Source of the DNA: Parietaria judaica
Lineage: Eukaryota; Streptophyta; Magnoliopsida; Rosales; Urticaceae
Length of the DNA stretch: 64,000 nt
Assembly: GCA_954871525.1 (NCBI GenBank)
Contig: OX940865.1
Location: forward strand, 7,750,001-7,814,000
Reading direction: 5' to 3'
Shown: positions 47,961-57,451 of the stretch, in pieces
Layout: the number at the start of each line of letters is the position of its first letter
How positions within the stretch are numbered: position 1 is the stretch's first letter
Position numbers and translations under genes: made by a program
Notes under the pieces: generated by a model
What the model was told of the DNA's origin: nothing
The model's input: the letters and a program-made list of their open reading frames with translations, nothing else
Database searches by the model: none

Positions 47961-48604
47961 TACGCAAGAGGAGAGCAGCTTCTGCGCAGGAGGAGACCTG
48001 CTTCCCGCTAGCCACTGACGCGAACTCCGCGCTACATGGAACTAACCACTGGTTCGATTATGACTTGCTCACATTTCAGGTACGAGGATACAGGGGCATG
48101 CGCAGGAGGCTCGAGGAGACAAGGAAAACTTGACGATACGACGAAAGCATTGTAAGGCAAAAAAGGGCTTCACAGGACGAGAAGCTCAGAGATGACCAAT
48201 GAAACCCAAATGCGAGGAGATGGTCAATGCATCCTATCAAATGACGACTAATAACGACATGCACATGCGTTTTTTGGTAACCTCTTTCTGTTCCTTTTGC
48301 TTCAAGAAATGATTTACTCGACCAGCCAACCAAGTTGATTTTTGTGAGTTTTTCGATACAAACCAAATTGAAAGGTCATTACCAGGCAACTTCCATCAAC
48401 AAAAAAAGTGTTAATTTTACGGCGAAAGTGCCAAGATAAAGAAAAATATTACGGCGAAAGGTGCCGGAAAAAAAAGGGGGAGAGAGCCTCTAGTTATCGC
48501 CGCGATGAGCCCAGAATACCGACACGCTCATCGCTGCACTCCCGAGTACGCCGCCGTGGCGGGTACGAGATTATCATCGGACTCGTCACCGTGCACGACT
48601 CAAT

Positions 48605-48947
48605 GAAGAAGAAAAAAGGGCCTCGACGAAAGTTTCGACGGCACCAAGAAATGAAAAAAGGGCCTCGACGAAAGTCTCGACGGCACCAAGAAATGAAAAA
48701 AGTGCCTCGACGAAAGTTTCGACGGCACCAAGAAATGAAAAAAAGGGCCTCGACGAAAGTTTCGACGGCACCAAGAAATGAAAAAAGGGCCTCGACGAAA
48801 GTTTCGACGGCACCAAGAAATGAAAAAAGGGCCTCGACGAAAGTTTCGACGGCACCAAGAAATGAAAAAAGGGCCTCGACGAAAGTTTCGACGGCACAAA
48901 GAAATGAAAAAAAGGGCCTCGACGAAAGTTTCGACGGCACCAAGAAA
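48605..48947 (+). repeat. Tandem repeat, 8 units of ~42-43 bp
   Basis: Units of GGGCCTCGACGAAAGTTTCG plus ACGGCACCAAGAAATGAAAA, nearly identical, changing frame once. Apparent repeat proteins in several frames (RRKFRRHQEM or RASTKVSTAPRN) are by-products. Confidence 0.9.
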
Positions 48948-49790
48948 AAAATTATAGCGATGAGATCAAGTTTTTGTTTCTTTTTGTTCTTTACATATGT
49001 ACATATTTCATATCTACTTACGATCAAGATAAAAGAATTCTCAGCTGAAAATGCAGGACAAAGAGAAAGAATTAGGTAAAAGCGAGGAAAGGATCACCGC
49101 GCTCACGACGTCGGTGTCATCATCGACAAAGGCGATTTTCTCGCTAATGAGTATCGTCGATGTAACGAGCTCGTCATCGCAAAGAAACTGGCCGACGAGA
49201 CGAGCTCGCGCTAAGAGGAGGACGCTTCCTCCGATGACACAGGGATCGAGGAGTCAAATACCGCATCGATAAGCGCTACAGTCCTCAACCGAGAAGCCAT
49301 CCTCCATATAAAGTCAAGTTCACAATATGGAGCGTTCACACGGCTTCCTTAAAACCATCATCTCCATCGGAGTCGACAAGTTCATCGCAACAACGCTCGA
49401 CAAGCTCATCGGATATCACGAGGGCAGAGTTCATAGCGTGGATCTTCGGAGAAAATGGTATCGGTCCAAGTGGTACTTCCGTTCCCTTCGGTCAAGACAT
49501 CCGTCGAAGCCTACCCCGTTGAGTTCGTGAGAAGTAAAACACCGGCGAGACCAACGGCTACCCGAAGGAGTGATCAACCCTCTCAACGCCGATATCATAA
49601 AGTCAAAGCTCCTACCCGACGACTCCTAGCTACGTTATCGCATACTACGGGTATTATTATCAGATAGCACCGCCGGGCGACAGCTTGGTCTATGATTCCT
49701 ATCATTAGGAGCGATGATTCAGATCGGAAGTAATATAGTTTTTCTCTACATTTCACCAAGTGCTCACACTTGATGAAATGGGATACTAAC

Positions 49791-50304
49791 TATTAAGGTC
49801 GGATTTGGTCAAATCCATCCTCAACTCTACACTTGTCGTTTTATCATTAAAACGATAGGAATAGAGGCAAGATACAAGAGGACTTTCAGCCCACGATGGA
49901 ACAAACACCAAAGGCCCAGTTTGCAGAAAAAGCCCAAAGAGAAAAGCCTCTATTAACCCTAAGCCTATAAATACAAAAAGAAAACATCATTGAGAAGGGG
50001 TAGCCGTAGGAAGATAGCAAAGAGAAAAGGAAGAAGAGAAAAAGGAGAAGAGAATCCACTAAACCCATTGAACTACGTGATGACCTGATCTCGGTTCGAC
50101 GGGTACATAGGCAGCCTCGCCGAAGGCGGCGGAGTGCGGCATCAAATCATATTTTATATTATTATTCATTCGAGTGTCCAAGCTATCAAACGGGAAAGAC
50201 CGAGTCCTTATGAATAAATAAATCGGGGATAATCGTTATTCATATTCTGTTGTGTTTGCTTGATTATCCTCGTGAATGGTAAGGCGGTGAAAACGCCCTC
50301 TATA
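49791..50304 (+). repeat. 3' LTR of the non-autonomous element
   Basis: 514 bp, with both terminal dinucleotides mutated (TA...TA) and TATAT following. Confidence 0.85.
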
Positions 50305-50309
50305 TATAT

Positions 50310-50814
50310 ATATATAATAAGAACCAATGGATAATATGGGGAGAAAGAAAGGAACAAATCACTTGTGACTTGTGTATTTAATAGGAAATACTTTACGATG
50401 TGATACAGTTACAACTGCAGATAGCAAGTTAGCAATTACATATTAAAAAACGACGTTATTTCTATAAAACAACAGTGATGACAAAAAAAATCACTAGAGG
50501 AGAAGATAAGCTTACACAATAAAAAACGTGAAACGGCATCATTATCTAACGACGTGAAAGGATTTTACGACACAAGCTGTAAACGACAATTAAAGACATA
50601 AGGAGGAGAATGACGACAAGTACATAGAACTACATCGATCAAATGGATAGTAATTCTGAAAAAAGACAGCCATAACAAAATGTACTCAAAAGAATTTGAA
50701 AACGTTTTCCCTTACTAGGTATCAAGAAAATGTGTGACATCAATCGGAAACCACGAATGACAATGTTCATGTCGTGTCTTAGCTGTTTTTAACTTACTTT
50801 ATGAGACTTAGACC
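50310..50814. other. Short AT-rich spacer between two insertions
   Basis: Rich in AACGACGT / ACGACA-type motifs but without a gene or complete element. Confidence 0.4.
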
Positions 50815-50823
50815 CTCGCCATT

Positions 50824-51600
50824 TTTTTTTTGACGAAATAGAACCTTGTATTAATGAACGGGATTTAAGTCCCTAAGGATAGTGCTTACAAGCCAATTCA
50901 GGCACACACACGAGCACATGTCGGGAATACGGCCCGTAATATGAGATCGAGCTACAAAGTCCGCCGCCTCGTTGCATGAACGAGGAGCCCAACGACACTT
51001 AACCACACTAGCCAAGTTCCTAGTGTTCGCTAAAATCGGGCCTTGGACACAATTAAGACTTCCCCCGTTGACAAGTCGGGTTGCACGTAAACTATCGGTT
51101 TCCACCTCCGACACTCTCCAACCCCTTTCAAGAATGAAATGGAGGCCATGACGTATCGCGAAGCATTCCGCGGATAAGACTGAGTCTACCTTCTCCATGG
51201 ATGTTGCCGTGAACCCGAGGAGTCTTCCTTGGTTGTCTCTTACTACCCCACCGAATGTCGCTTGTCCGGTATCCTTGTCCCACGCCGCATCGACGTTGAC
51301 TTTGACCCCTCCGTCTTCGGCCACCGAGCACCCCCAACGTGTAGTAGGCCGAACTACGGTCGTACTCTCCGTTCTGCTAGTGCATTTTTTGAAACTAGCA
51401 AACCAGCACACAATCTCCTCAATCCACACTTCCGGCAATTTGGCATGGTTCTCGAAGAGCCTTAAGTTTCGGTCGGACCATGTCGCCCAGAGGATCCCGC
51501 AAAAAACATCCAAGTCCGTCGTGGATAGAGCAATAAAGGCCCTCAAGCAAACTTCCCGAAAAGGAACCTGCGCCGCCTTCTCCGCCCATTTGTGCAAGGA
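50824..51600 (-). mobile_element. 5'-truncated LINE with poly(A) and 9-bp target duplication
   Basis: On the minus strand the insert ends TTTCGTCAAAAAAAA, a poly(A) tail typical of plant L1-type LINEs. It is flanked by CTCGCCATT on both sides (50815-50823 and 51601-51609). The coding part is a C-terminal RNase H fragment. Only ~0.8 kb of an element normally several kb long remains, i.e. severe 5' truncation. Confidence 0.88.
50851..51597 (-). pseudogene. LINE ORF2 C-terminal fragment with RNase H domain (~248 codons)
   Basis: The open frame reads into the element from its truncated 5' edge, so its first codons are not a native start. Residues ~95-230 form an RNase H fold of the plant LINE type. 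They include VKVNVDAAWD (first Asp), SAECFAIRHGL (Glu), VETDSLRATRLV (second Asp) and RSCNEAADFVAR (last acidic position). Upstream reverse transcriptase is absent. Catalytic residues remain, but there is no promoter and no complete ORF. Similar RVT_3 fragments are often annotated as putative ribonuclease H genes. Confidence 0.85.
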
Positions 51601-51614
51601 CTCGCCATTAACAC

Positions 51615-52010
51615 CATGTTTATTGTGATTATCTGTTTAATCTGATTAACTGATTTAATTATTTTTTAATAATAAATTAAATTATTTAAGACTCGCTTAA
51701 CTTACTTATTCAATTATATCATCTAAGATATTAAAATTACTTAACAATTTTCTACATTCATTTATTAATGTAAATTAACAAAATTAATAATATAATTTTT
51801 CATATATAATATGTATTATGAAACTTAATAACATATAAAAAATGTATTAAAATGTAATTTTTTGTTTCTTAATAGAGTTCAAATAAGCCTCATCATATTG
51901 TCACGTGTTAATCATATTTGACACGGATAGTTTTTTTGACACGGATAGTTAAACCCATATTATAACACTTCGAATCATAATTGTTTTGTGTCCGACTCAA
52001 ATTTGTCCCC
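51615..52010. repeat. Degraded copy of the TAGGGGTGGCAA hAT-type element
   Basis: The AT-rich core follows the core of 39478-40092 in the same order (CACTTATTTAATTATATGATCTAA-type block, TAACAATTTT, ATATATAATA, then CTTTTTGTTTCTTAAT). The end carries TTTGACACGGATAG and CAAATTTGTCCCCTCC. The left end is missing or interrupted next to the LINE. It abuts the leader of the trihelix gene. Confidence 0.65.
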
Positions 52011-52160
52011 TCCGGAATCACACGCCACGGTAATCTTAAAATTAGACCTTGCGATAGAAACGACAAAAGAAAGGAGAAAACGACATAAAAGAAATCATTC
52101 ATGAGTGTGGTAGAAGAAGAGATACACGTTGCTTCAAGCTTTGAGTTTGGGTGGATCGCC

Positions 52161-53126
52161 ATGGATGACAACGAAGACCTCGACGATTCCATCTCTAGGG
52201 CTTACTCTCACAAACCCCCCTTCAATCCTTCCTCCTCCAACCCAACCCCTCGCCATTTCCGCACCATTCCTCGCCCTAACCCTAGCCCCTACGCCCACGA
52301 CGACGACGACGACGATGACGACGACGCTCCGGATTTCTACCGCCATCCCAAGAAGCGGAGGCTCAGAAGCTTGAATTCCGCCTACGAGCTCGCCCCTAGG
52401 GTTAATGGCAGCAAGCCCTCGCTCGAAAATCCGAGCTTTTTCGGCTCCGAGGAGGAATGGAGCGAGAGAGGAGCTTCCGTGCTGTTGGACGTTTGGGGAG
52501 AGCGATTCTCCGAGCTCGGGAGGAAGAGCTTGAGGTCCGAGGACTGGCGCGACGTCGCCGAGAGGGTTTCCGAGATCTCCGGGCTCGAGAAATCGGAGAT
52601 TCAGTGCAGGAAGATGATGGACTCGCTGAAGAGGAAGTACAAGAAGGAGAAGGCGAGGGGTCCGGGCCCGAGGGCCAGCCGGTGGGAGCTTTTCAGGACG
52701 ATGGACGCGCTGCTCTCGCCGTGGCAGGGGTCGGGGCTCGCCTGCGGGGTTGATTCAGGGGAATTCGTGTTCGCGGACACGAGCGTGTACTTGGAGCAGT
52801 CGAACGGGTACGACGAGATGAGGGACAGCCCCGCGGAGTCGGAGGACGAGCCTGGCAGCGACGCGGACGCGGACGTGGCTCCAGCGTCGATGAGGGCGTT
52901 GGCGGGGTCGATACAGAAGTTTGGGGAGATTTACGGGAAGGTGGAGAGTAGCAAGAAGCAGCAGATGGCGGAGCTGGAGACAATGAGGAGGGATTTCTGC
53001 CGCGATTTGGAGCGGCAGAAGAAGCAGATCATGGAGAGGACTCGGGCGGAGATCGCCAGGATTCGCGGGGACGAAGACGAGGACGAATACTCCACCGACA
53101 CTGACACCGACGATCTCAGCGAGTGA
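52161..53126 (+). CDS. Trihelix (SANT/Myb-like) transcription factor, SIP1/ASIL-type, 321 aa
   Basis: Probable nuclear DNA-binding regulator; plant SIP1-clade members bind GT-type elements, often as repressors. Numbered from the ATG at 52161: a poly-Asp tract at ~47-55, a bipartite-like basic signal (HPKKRRLRS) at ~62-70, and the trihelix domain at ~97-170. The domain has regularly spaced tryptophans (EEEWSERGASVLLDVWGERF, RSEDWRDVAERV) and KSEIQCRKMMDSLKRKYKKE as its third helix. A long charged coiled coil follows at ~250-300 (KKQQMAELETMRRDFCRDLE), then an acidic tail (DEDEDEYSTDTDTDD). An in-frame ATG lies 60 bp upstream (52101). I prefer 52161 because of its GCCATGGAT context and because family proteins start with an acidic MDD-type end. 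Intronless, as usual in this clade. GC content is far above its surroundings. Confidence 0.88.
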   Translation: MDDNEDLDDSISRAYSHKPPFNPSSSNPTPRHFRTIPRPNPSPYAHDDDDDDDDDAPDFYRHPKKRRLRSLNSAYELAPRVNGSKPSLENPSFFGSEEEWSERGASVLLDVWGERFSELGRKSLRSEDWRDVAERVSEISGLEKSEIQCRKMMDSLKRKYKKEKARGPGPRASRWELFRTMDALLSPWQGSGLACGVDSGEFVFADTSVYLEQSNGYDEMRDSPAESEDEPGSDADADVAPASMRALAGSIQKFGEIYGKVESSKKQQMAELETMRRDFCRDLERQKKQIMERTRAEIARIRGDEDEDEYSTDTDTDDLSE

Positions 53127-55312
53127 TTGTTGCGGTGAGCTCTCTACTTTGGATTGTCTCTGCAATAATGTGTTGATTAGTAGATTGTGCTTAATGTAGT
53201 TTGTGTACCTTAATTCTGGTCTGGTAAAAATCTTTTTCGGTAATCCATTGCTTATGAAATACCCGTTGGCAGTGTTTGAAAAATCGGGATACGCCGCGGG
53301 TAGCCTACAGGAAAACTGCAAACTACGGGTATGTGGGTTAAAACCGGACTCAGTTGCCGATTTATCAAATACCGCAGGTAACCCGCATGCCACATAAAAA
53401 AAATCTTTGAAATTCCATAAATTCCCATAATAACCCTTAAACCGCATAAAAATCTATAAACCCTCAAAACTCTATAATTTTTCAGCCAAATTTTTTTAAT
53501 TTATATTTGTAACTAATATTTGTAAATATTATTACTTTACAAAACTCCATTGGTATACCCATGTGTTTTGCGGTATACCCGTAATCAGATTGGAACAGTT
53601 AGTATCGGTTTTTAAAAATCTTGCAAAAATCCATTGATATTCCTGTACTACCCTTAGTATACCCGCAAATTGGACTTAGCAGCGGTTTACAGTAAGCATT
53701 CTTTCAAAACATTACCTATAAAATCAGACCATTATTTTTCTCAATACTGGTACTCGGACCTTGGTCTGTATATAAATTAATGCCTTATTGCATATTGGGT
53801 CCAATGTTTTGGGTTTATTGTATCCCTTATTAAGCCAAGCCCCATGTTACGGATCCCTTCTCCGGTAAACAACACTAAAGAAGGAACCGTAACACAGGCT
53901 CTGAGGAGGCGGCGACCGAGGATGGACCACGGTCAATTTAAGCTCATGTCATTTCAGTGAGTTATTAAGAAATAGTTGTGGTATTTAAGTTAAGTGGCGT
54001 TGGCCTCTACCTAGAAAACGGGTCCCTTGAGGTTGGCGAGAGTTATCTTTCAATGGCTCCCGCTACGAGATCAAGATAGCGTCGTCCATCATCATTATAG
54101 GCTAATCATGTTCGCGAAGTTTCTAATCATTTTCTCCGTTTGATTTTTGGTATCAGGCATTGCGAAGAGCCTGCGAATACATCGGCTATGGAATGGTTCG
54201 CTTAGTAGAGATTGGCCGGTCCAAAAAAAGGGCTGAATGCCCGGTTCTCGGTCCAGGTTTCTCCTGTATTATTTTCTTCTCGATGATCAAGCCGTGTTTT
54301 GGGAACCGCCTTAAACACAACTGCACTGTAATATTACTAACACGAACCATGTATTGTATTTTTCTAAAAATTCCACTGCTCAAAATATTTTTTAGAAGTT
54401 TGCACAATTTTATGCTTTTAACGGCCAAAGTGCTCCGTTATCTTTTCGTTTACGTTTTGAGGAGACCTTTGATTGTGTTCTCGAAGGAGCGTCTACCGTT
54501 TATTCCGTTTGTACTAATAAAGTATTCGGTAACCATCATTATGGAGATAATTCATATTTTAGTTTGTTGTCGTATTAGTTTGCTATTTTGATTAAATTAT
54601 AATAAGTCAATGTTCTTGTAGTTCCTTAAGAATAATAATCTATCTGGTATAAATTTAATTATTAAAATATATTAAGCTTATATAGTTAAAAACATCTCAT
54701 TTTATTGTAGATTTTGAATGATATAAATTTTAGTTAACGAAGGGATGTATGCGAAGTTGTACTCAAGTGAGACGGTATACTTAAATTTTTTAATCAGTGG
54801 TAAATGTACTCAAGTTAGGGTTAATTGCGGCAAAAATACCCAACCTTTCGTCAAATTCTCTACTGTGTATACAACCTCCGTAAATGACGACAAAAGTACC
54901 CAAACTTAGCATTTGAGAGTTGACTGAGAATATATATCTATGTGGCAATCAGCCTTTGCCACGTGGCACGCCACATGGCACTTGGCCGCCACGTGGCATG
55001 CCATGTAATTATGATAGTGACACTTAACACTGGTAAGAGAAAAAGAATGAATTTTTCAAAATCTATAATAAAATACAATCTGATTTTATGTTACTAAAAA
55101 ATATAATTTAAATTTACGTTGTCTCAATTAAATAAAACTTGAGTATATATGCCACTATTAATCCTGTAAATTGTGTTTTTTTATTTAATATAAATTTTGT
55201 ATCGGGTTCCACCTCTCTCGGTATTTAGTGATTAACGTCGGCTTATGTTTTTTTTTTTTCTCTTCTAAATTAGAAATAAAGCAATAGAACAATGAATTTT
55301 AGGCTTAAACTA
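53127..55312. other. Spacer between trihelix and membrane-protein genes
   Basis: Begins with the trihelix 3' UTR. 53220-53700 contains repeats of TACCCGT/TACCCGC and ACCGC words resembling a degraded transposon. 54826-55020 contains TTGCGGCAAAAATACCCAA and repeated GCCACGTGGCA blocks of MITE-like appearance. A 143-codon plus frame at 54160-54591 is not recognisable. The last ~50 bases would be the 3' UTR of the gene at 55313. Confidence 0.4.
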
Positions 55313-56164
55313 TCAGTCATCAAAAGATTTACATGCAAAGTAGAAAACAGCATTCATGACAGAGTCAACGACAAGAACCAAAGAGTACATCGAAACTAAA
55401 ACAGGAACTTCACACATGTTCATGCCTTTAAACATCCTAAGCTCAAACAAACCTTCCACCAATCGAAGCCCGGCACTGCCTGACAAAGCCACCACTAGCG
55501 CGGTTTCCCGGCGCCCTTCGACGAGGCTTTTCGCCTCCGAGAGCGCCTCGAATCCGCAGTACCCGCCTCCCGACACCGACGCAACTCTCGCCAGATTCCC
55601 AATCACCGTCACGTGCGCAAAAACTACGCAAAATGGCCCTCCCGAAACTCCGAACGCAACCCAAAACGCTACATATTCCGAGCAAACGCCAATCACGTGC
55701 AGAACTTTTGGCACGACAATGAGGTTGATGGCGGAAACCACTAGTAGGGCAAGAACTACGAGTAATTCGCAGAAGCTCGTGTGGAGAAGCTTGATCCAAG
55801 CGAGGCCGCTTTTGATCAACAGCCTTCTTCGGTCGAGGTTCACTCCTCGGTAGGTGTCGGTAACGGCTTGCACGGTCGCGGCCCGGCCCAAGAGAGAGAA
55901 TGTGAGTGAAGAGGGAAGGCAGATTATGATGTGAAGTATGGTTTTGGAGAGGAGTTTACGTGGCGAAAAGCCGAGCAAGTTGTCGGCGAAAGAGAAGGCC
56001 GGCAACGAGGGTATTTGCGGAAAACGGTGGGCGAGAAAGTGCGAGAGGAAGAGAGAAATGGGGAGAGGCGAGAAGAGGAAGATGGCGATTGAGTGGAAGT
56101 GTGTTGGATGTAGAAGCATCACTCTCATGGATTCTCTGAATATTATCTCAGCTCTTCTTGCCAT
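55313..56164 (-). CDS. Plant multi-pass membrane protein of unknown function, 283 aa
   Basis: An intact single-exon frame begins with a short cytosolic-looking segment (ARRAEIIFRESMRVMLLHP). Hydrophobic spans follow near residues 22-45 (FHSIAIFLFSPLPISLFLSH), 75-97 (TILHIIICLPSSLTFSLLG), 128-153 (SFCELLVVLALLVVSAINLI), 160-192 (EYVAFWVAFGVSGGPFCVVF), with weaker ones near 222-240 and 253-275 (VPVLVSMYSLVLVVDSVMNA). The basic loop (RGVNLDRRRLLIKSG) separates the second and third. The arrangement and the LRESMR/HPTHF start resemble an uncharacterised plant-only family, recalled only loosely. GC content is higher than in the flanks, supporting a real gene. The function cannot be inferred. The ATG at 56164 is the first in frame. 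Confidence 0.75.
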   Translation of the reverse strand: MARRAEIIFRESMRVMLLHPTHFHSIAIFLFSPLPISLFLSHFLAHRFPQIPSLPAFSFADNLLGFSPRKLLSKTILHIIICLPSSLTFSLLGRAATVQAVTDTYRGVNLDRRRLLIKSGLAWIKLLHTSFCELLVVLALLVVSAINLIVVPKVLHVIGVCSEYVAFWVAFGVSGGPFCVVFAHVTVIGNLARVASVSGGGYCGFEALSEAKSLVEGRRETALVVALSGSAGLRLVEGLFELRMFKGMNMCEVPVLVSMYSLVLVVDSVMNAVFYFACKSFDD

Positions 56165-56490
56165 TTTTTTGTTGGAGAGGAATGAGAGATTTGAAGGGTT
56201 AATATTAGGGTTTTGTGTTTGCTTAAGCTCTAATACATGATGATTAGAGAAGTTTGTCTAAGAGTGGTCATATCATATCATGGTTCATCAAAAGTTGCAT
56301 GGCTGTCAAATAGAGTAATTGCCGGTAATACCCCCGAACTTTACGTGTCGGCGTGGTTTGTCACTGAATTTTTATCTTTGGTAGCCATACCTATTAAATA
56401 CTTTTAAACAGAAAAACACATTACTCTTACATGTTAAAAATGACGAAAAAAAAAATATTAATCACCCGTTGGTGACAAGCAAGTGTGAGT

Positions 56491-57210
56491 TGTTGATGTA
56501 CAAATTCGTCATTATTTAATATGACATAAAGTGCTAAGGTTGTGAATTAATTAAATTTACAAACCATGATAAAAAGCTTTAAAGAAATAAACTGGTATTC
56601 GTAAAAGCCCATTTGAGAAGCCCAATGAGATTCTCAATCAGACCAAGAACCTACGGATACAGGCTACTCGGCCCAATGAGTTATAAAGCCCAAATCCATT
56701 CGACATCAGTCCAGAAAGACGAGGGTAGAGACGTCATATACTCTACCCGGCATCCCATTTCAAACTCAGACGGAAGACCAGGAGCACGGAGTCAAGCCTC
56801 AACCGGACATAAATTCAAACACGACGACGAGAACGAAGTCATGGGACACGTGTAGCCAGATCATCCATTCAACCCGGTCAGCACGGAGTGAAGACCCCTC
56901 GATTCCTGGAAGTCCAACGGGAAGAATTGAAGCCTATAAGTGCCAAGCTCAAGCTCAGATCAAGAGACGCATACTTACAACCTTGAGAGAATACTCCGAA
57001 GAAATCCTACCCGGCATTCTTGTTCACTTAAAGATCTTATTGTGTTCTTTCTTGTCTCTTCTTTTCTTTTCTATTCTCAGACGAGATCTAGCTGCCTGTA
57101 GCTATCCGTCTATGTTCACTGTCGCAATAAACTAACAGAGGAAGTAGTCAACTACCGCTTTGGGACGAAACTCTATAAAAAATCCCTCGTCTCATTTATA
57201 TCGCTTATAT

Positions 57211-57268
<58 letters not shown>

Positions 57269-57385
57269 TGAGTGAATCGTGAGCTTGCAACGCGAGAGAT
57301 CGAATTCCACCAAATTGTTTCGTCCAAAATTATCATACGCTCACAAGTCACACTTGACTGATTGAGGTGGGAAACCACGTCAACA
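56491..57385 (+). mobile_element. 5' LTR of the right-hand Ty3-gypsy element (start inferred)
   Basis: The end is firm: ...CGTCAACA at 57385 followed by the primer site. The start is inferred from TGTTGA at 56491, which is the inverse of the terminal TCAACA. The matching 3' LTR lies beyond the window, so it cannot be confirmed. The LTR contains a perfect (AT)n run at 57219-57266 close to its end. Confidence 0.55.
57219..57266. repeat. (AT)n microsatellite within the LTR
   Basis: About 24 perfect AT units near the 3' end of the LTR, preceded by a short (AC)n. The unit number is likely to differ in the unseen partner LTR. Confidence 0.9.
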
Positions 57386-57388
57386 GTT

Positions 57389-57406
57389 TGGCGCCGTCTG
57401 TGGGAA
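57389..57406 (+). other. Primer-binding site of the right-hand Ty3-gypsy element
   Basis: TGGCGCCGTCTGTGGGAA three bases after the LTR, a form widespread in plant Ty3-gypsy elements of the Tat/Athila branch. The priming tRNA was not identified. Confidence 0.75.
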
Positions 57407-57451
57407 ATACTGATCTCGCTAACTCCTAAAAGCTCAAAGCACTCCGCGAAC

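Larger units (their letters stand above)
46445..50304 (+). mobile_element. Non-autonomous LTR retrotransposon (LARD-like), 3.86 kb
   Basis: LTRs at 46445-46959 and 49791-50304 (515 and 514 bp) begin TGTTAAGGTCGG (second copy TATTAAGG) and end CCCTCTACA (second copy CCCTCTATA). TATAT flanks both sides (46440-46444 and 50305-50309). The primer-site region GTTTGGCGCCCACCGAGG follows the first LTR. The 2.8-kb interior has no gag or pol; it is dominated by two tandem-repeat blocks. By eye the LTRs differ at around twenty positions, so the copy is clearly older than the copia element. Its LTR termini match those of the coding Tat-type element at the left edge. Confidence 0.88.

Noticed and set aside
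47160..48015. Overlapping frames of 60-140 codons on both strands
   Set aside because: By-products of the GC-rich ~95-bp tandem repeats; no protein resemblance.
48408..49079. 223-codon frame with RRKFRRHQEM repeats and its opposite-strand counterparts
   Set aside because: Produced by the 42-43-bp tandem repeat inside a gene-less LTR element. The frame changes part-way through the repeats.
52134..53447. Alternative frames overlapping the trihelix gene, including a 230-codon minus frame
   Set aside because: GC-rich coding sequence leaves other frames open; only the plus frame has the trihelix domain and coiled coil.
54160..54591. 143-codon plus-strand frame
   Set aside because: AT-driven, no recognisable domain, no promoter or splice context; likely chance.
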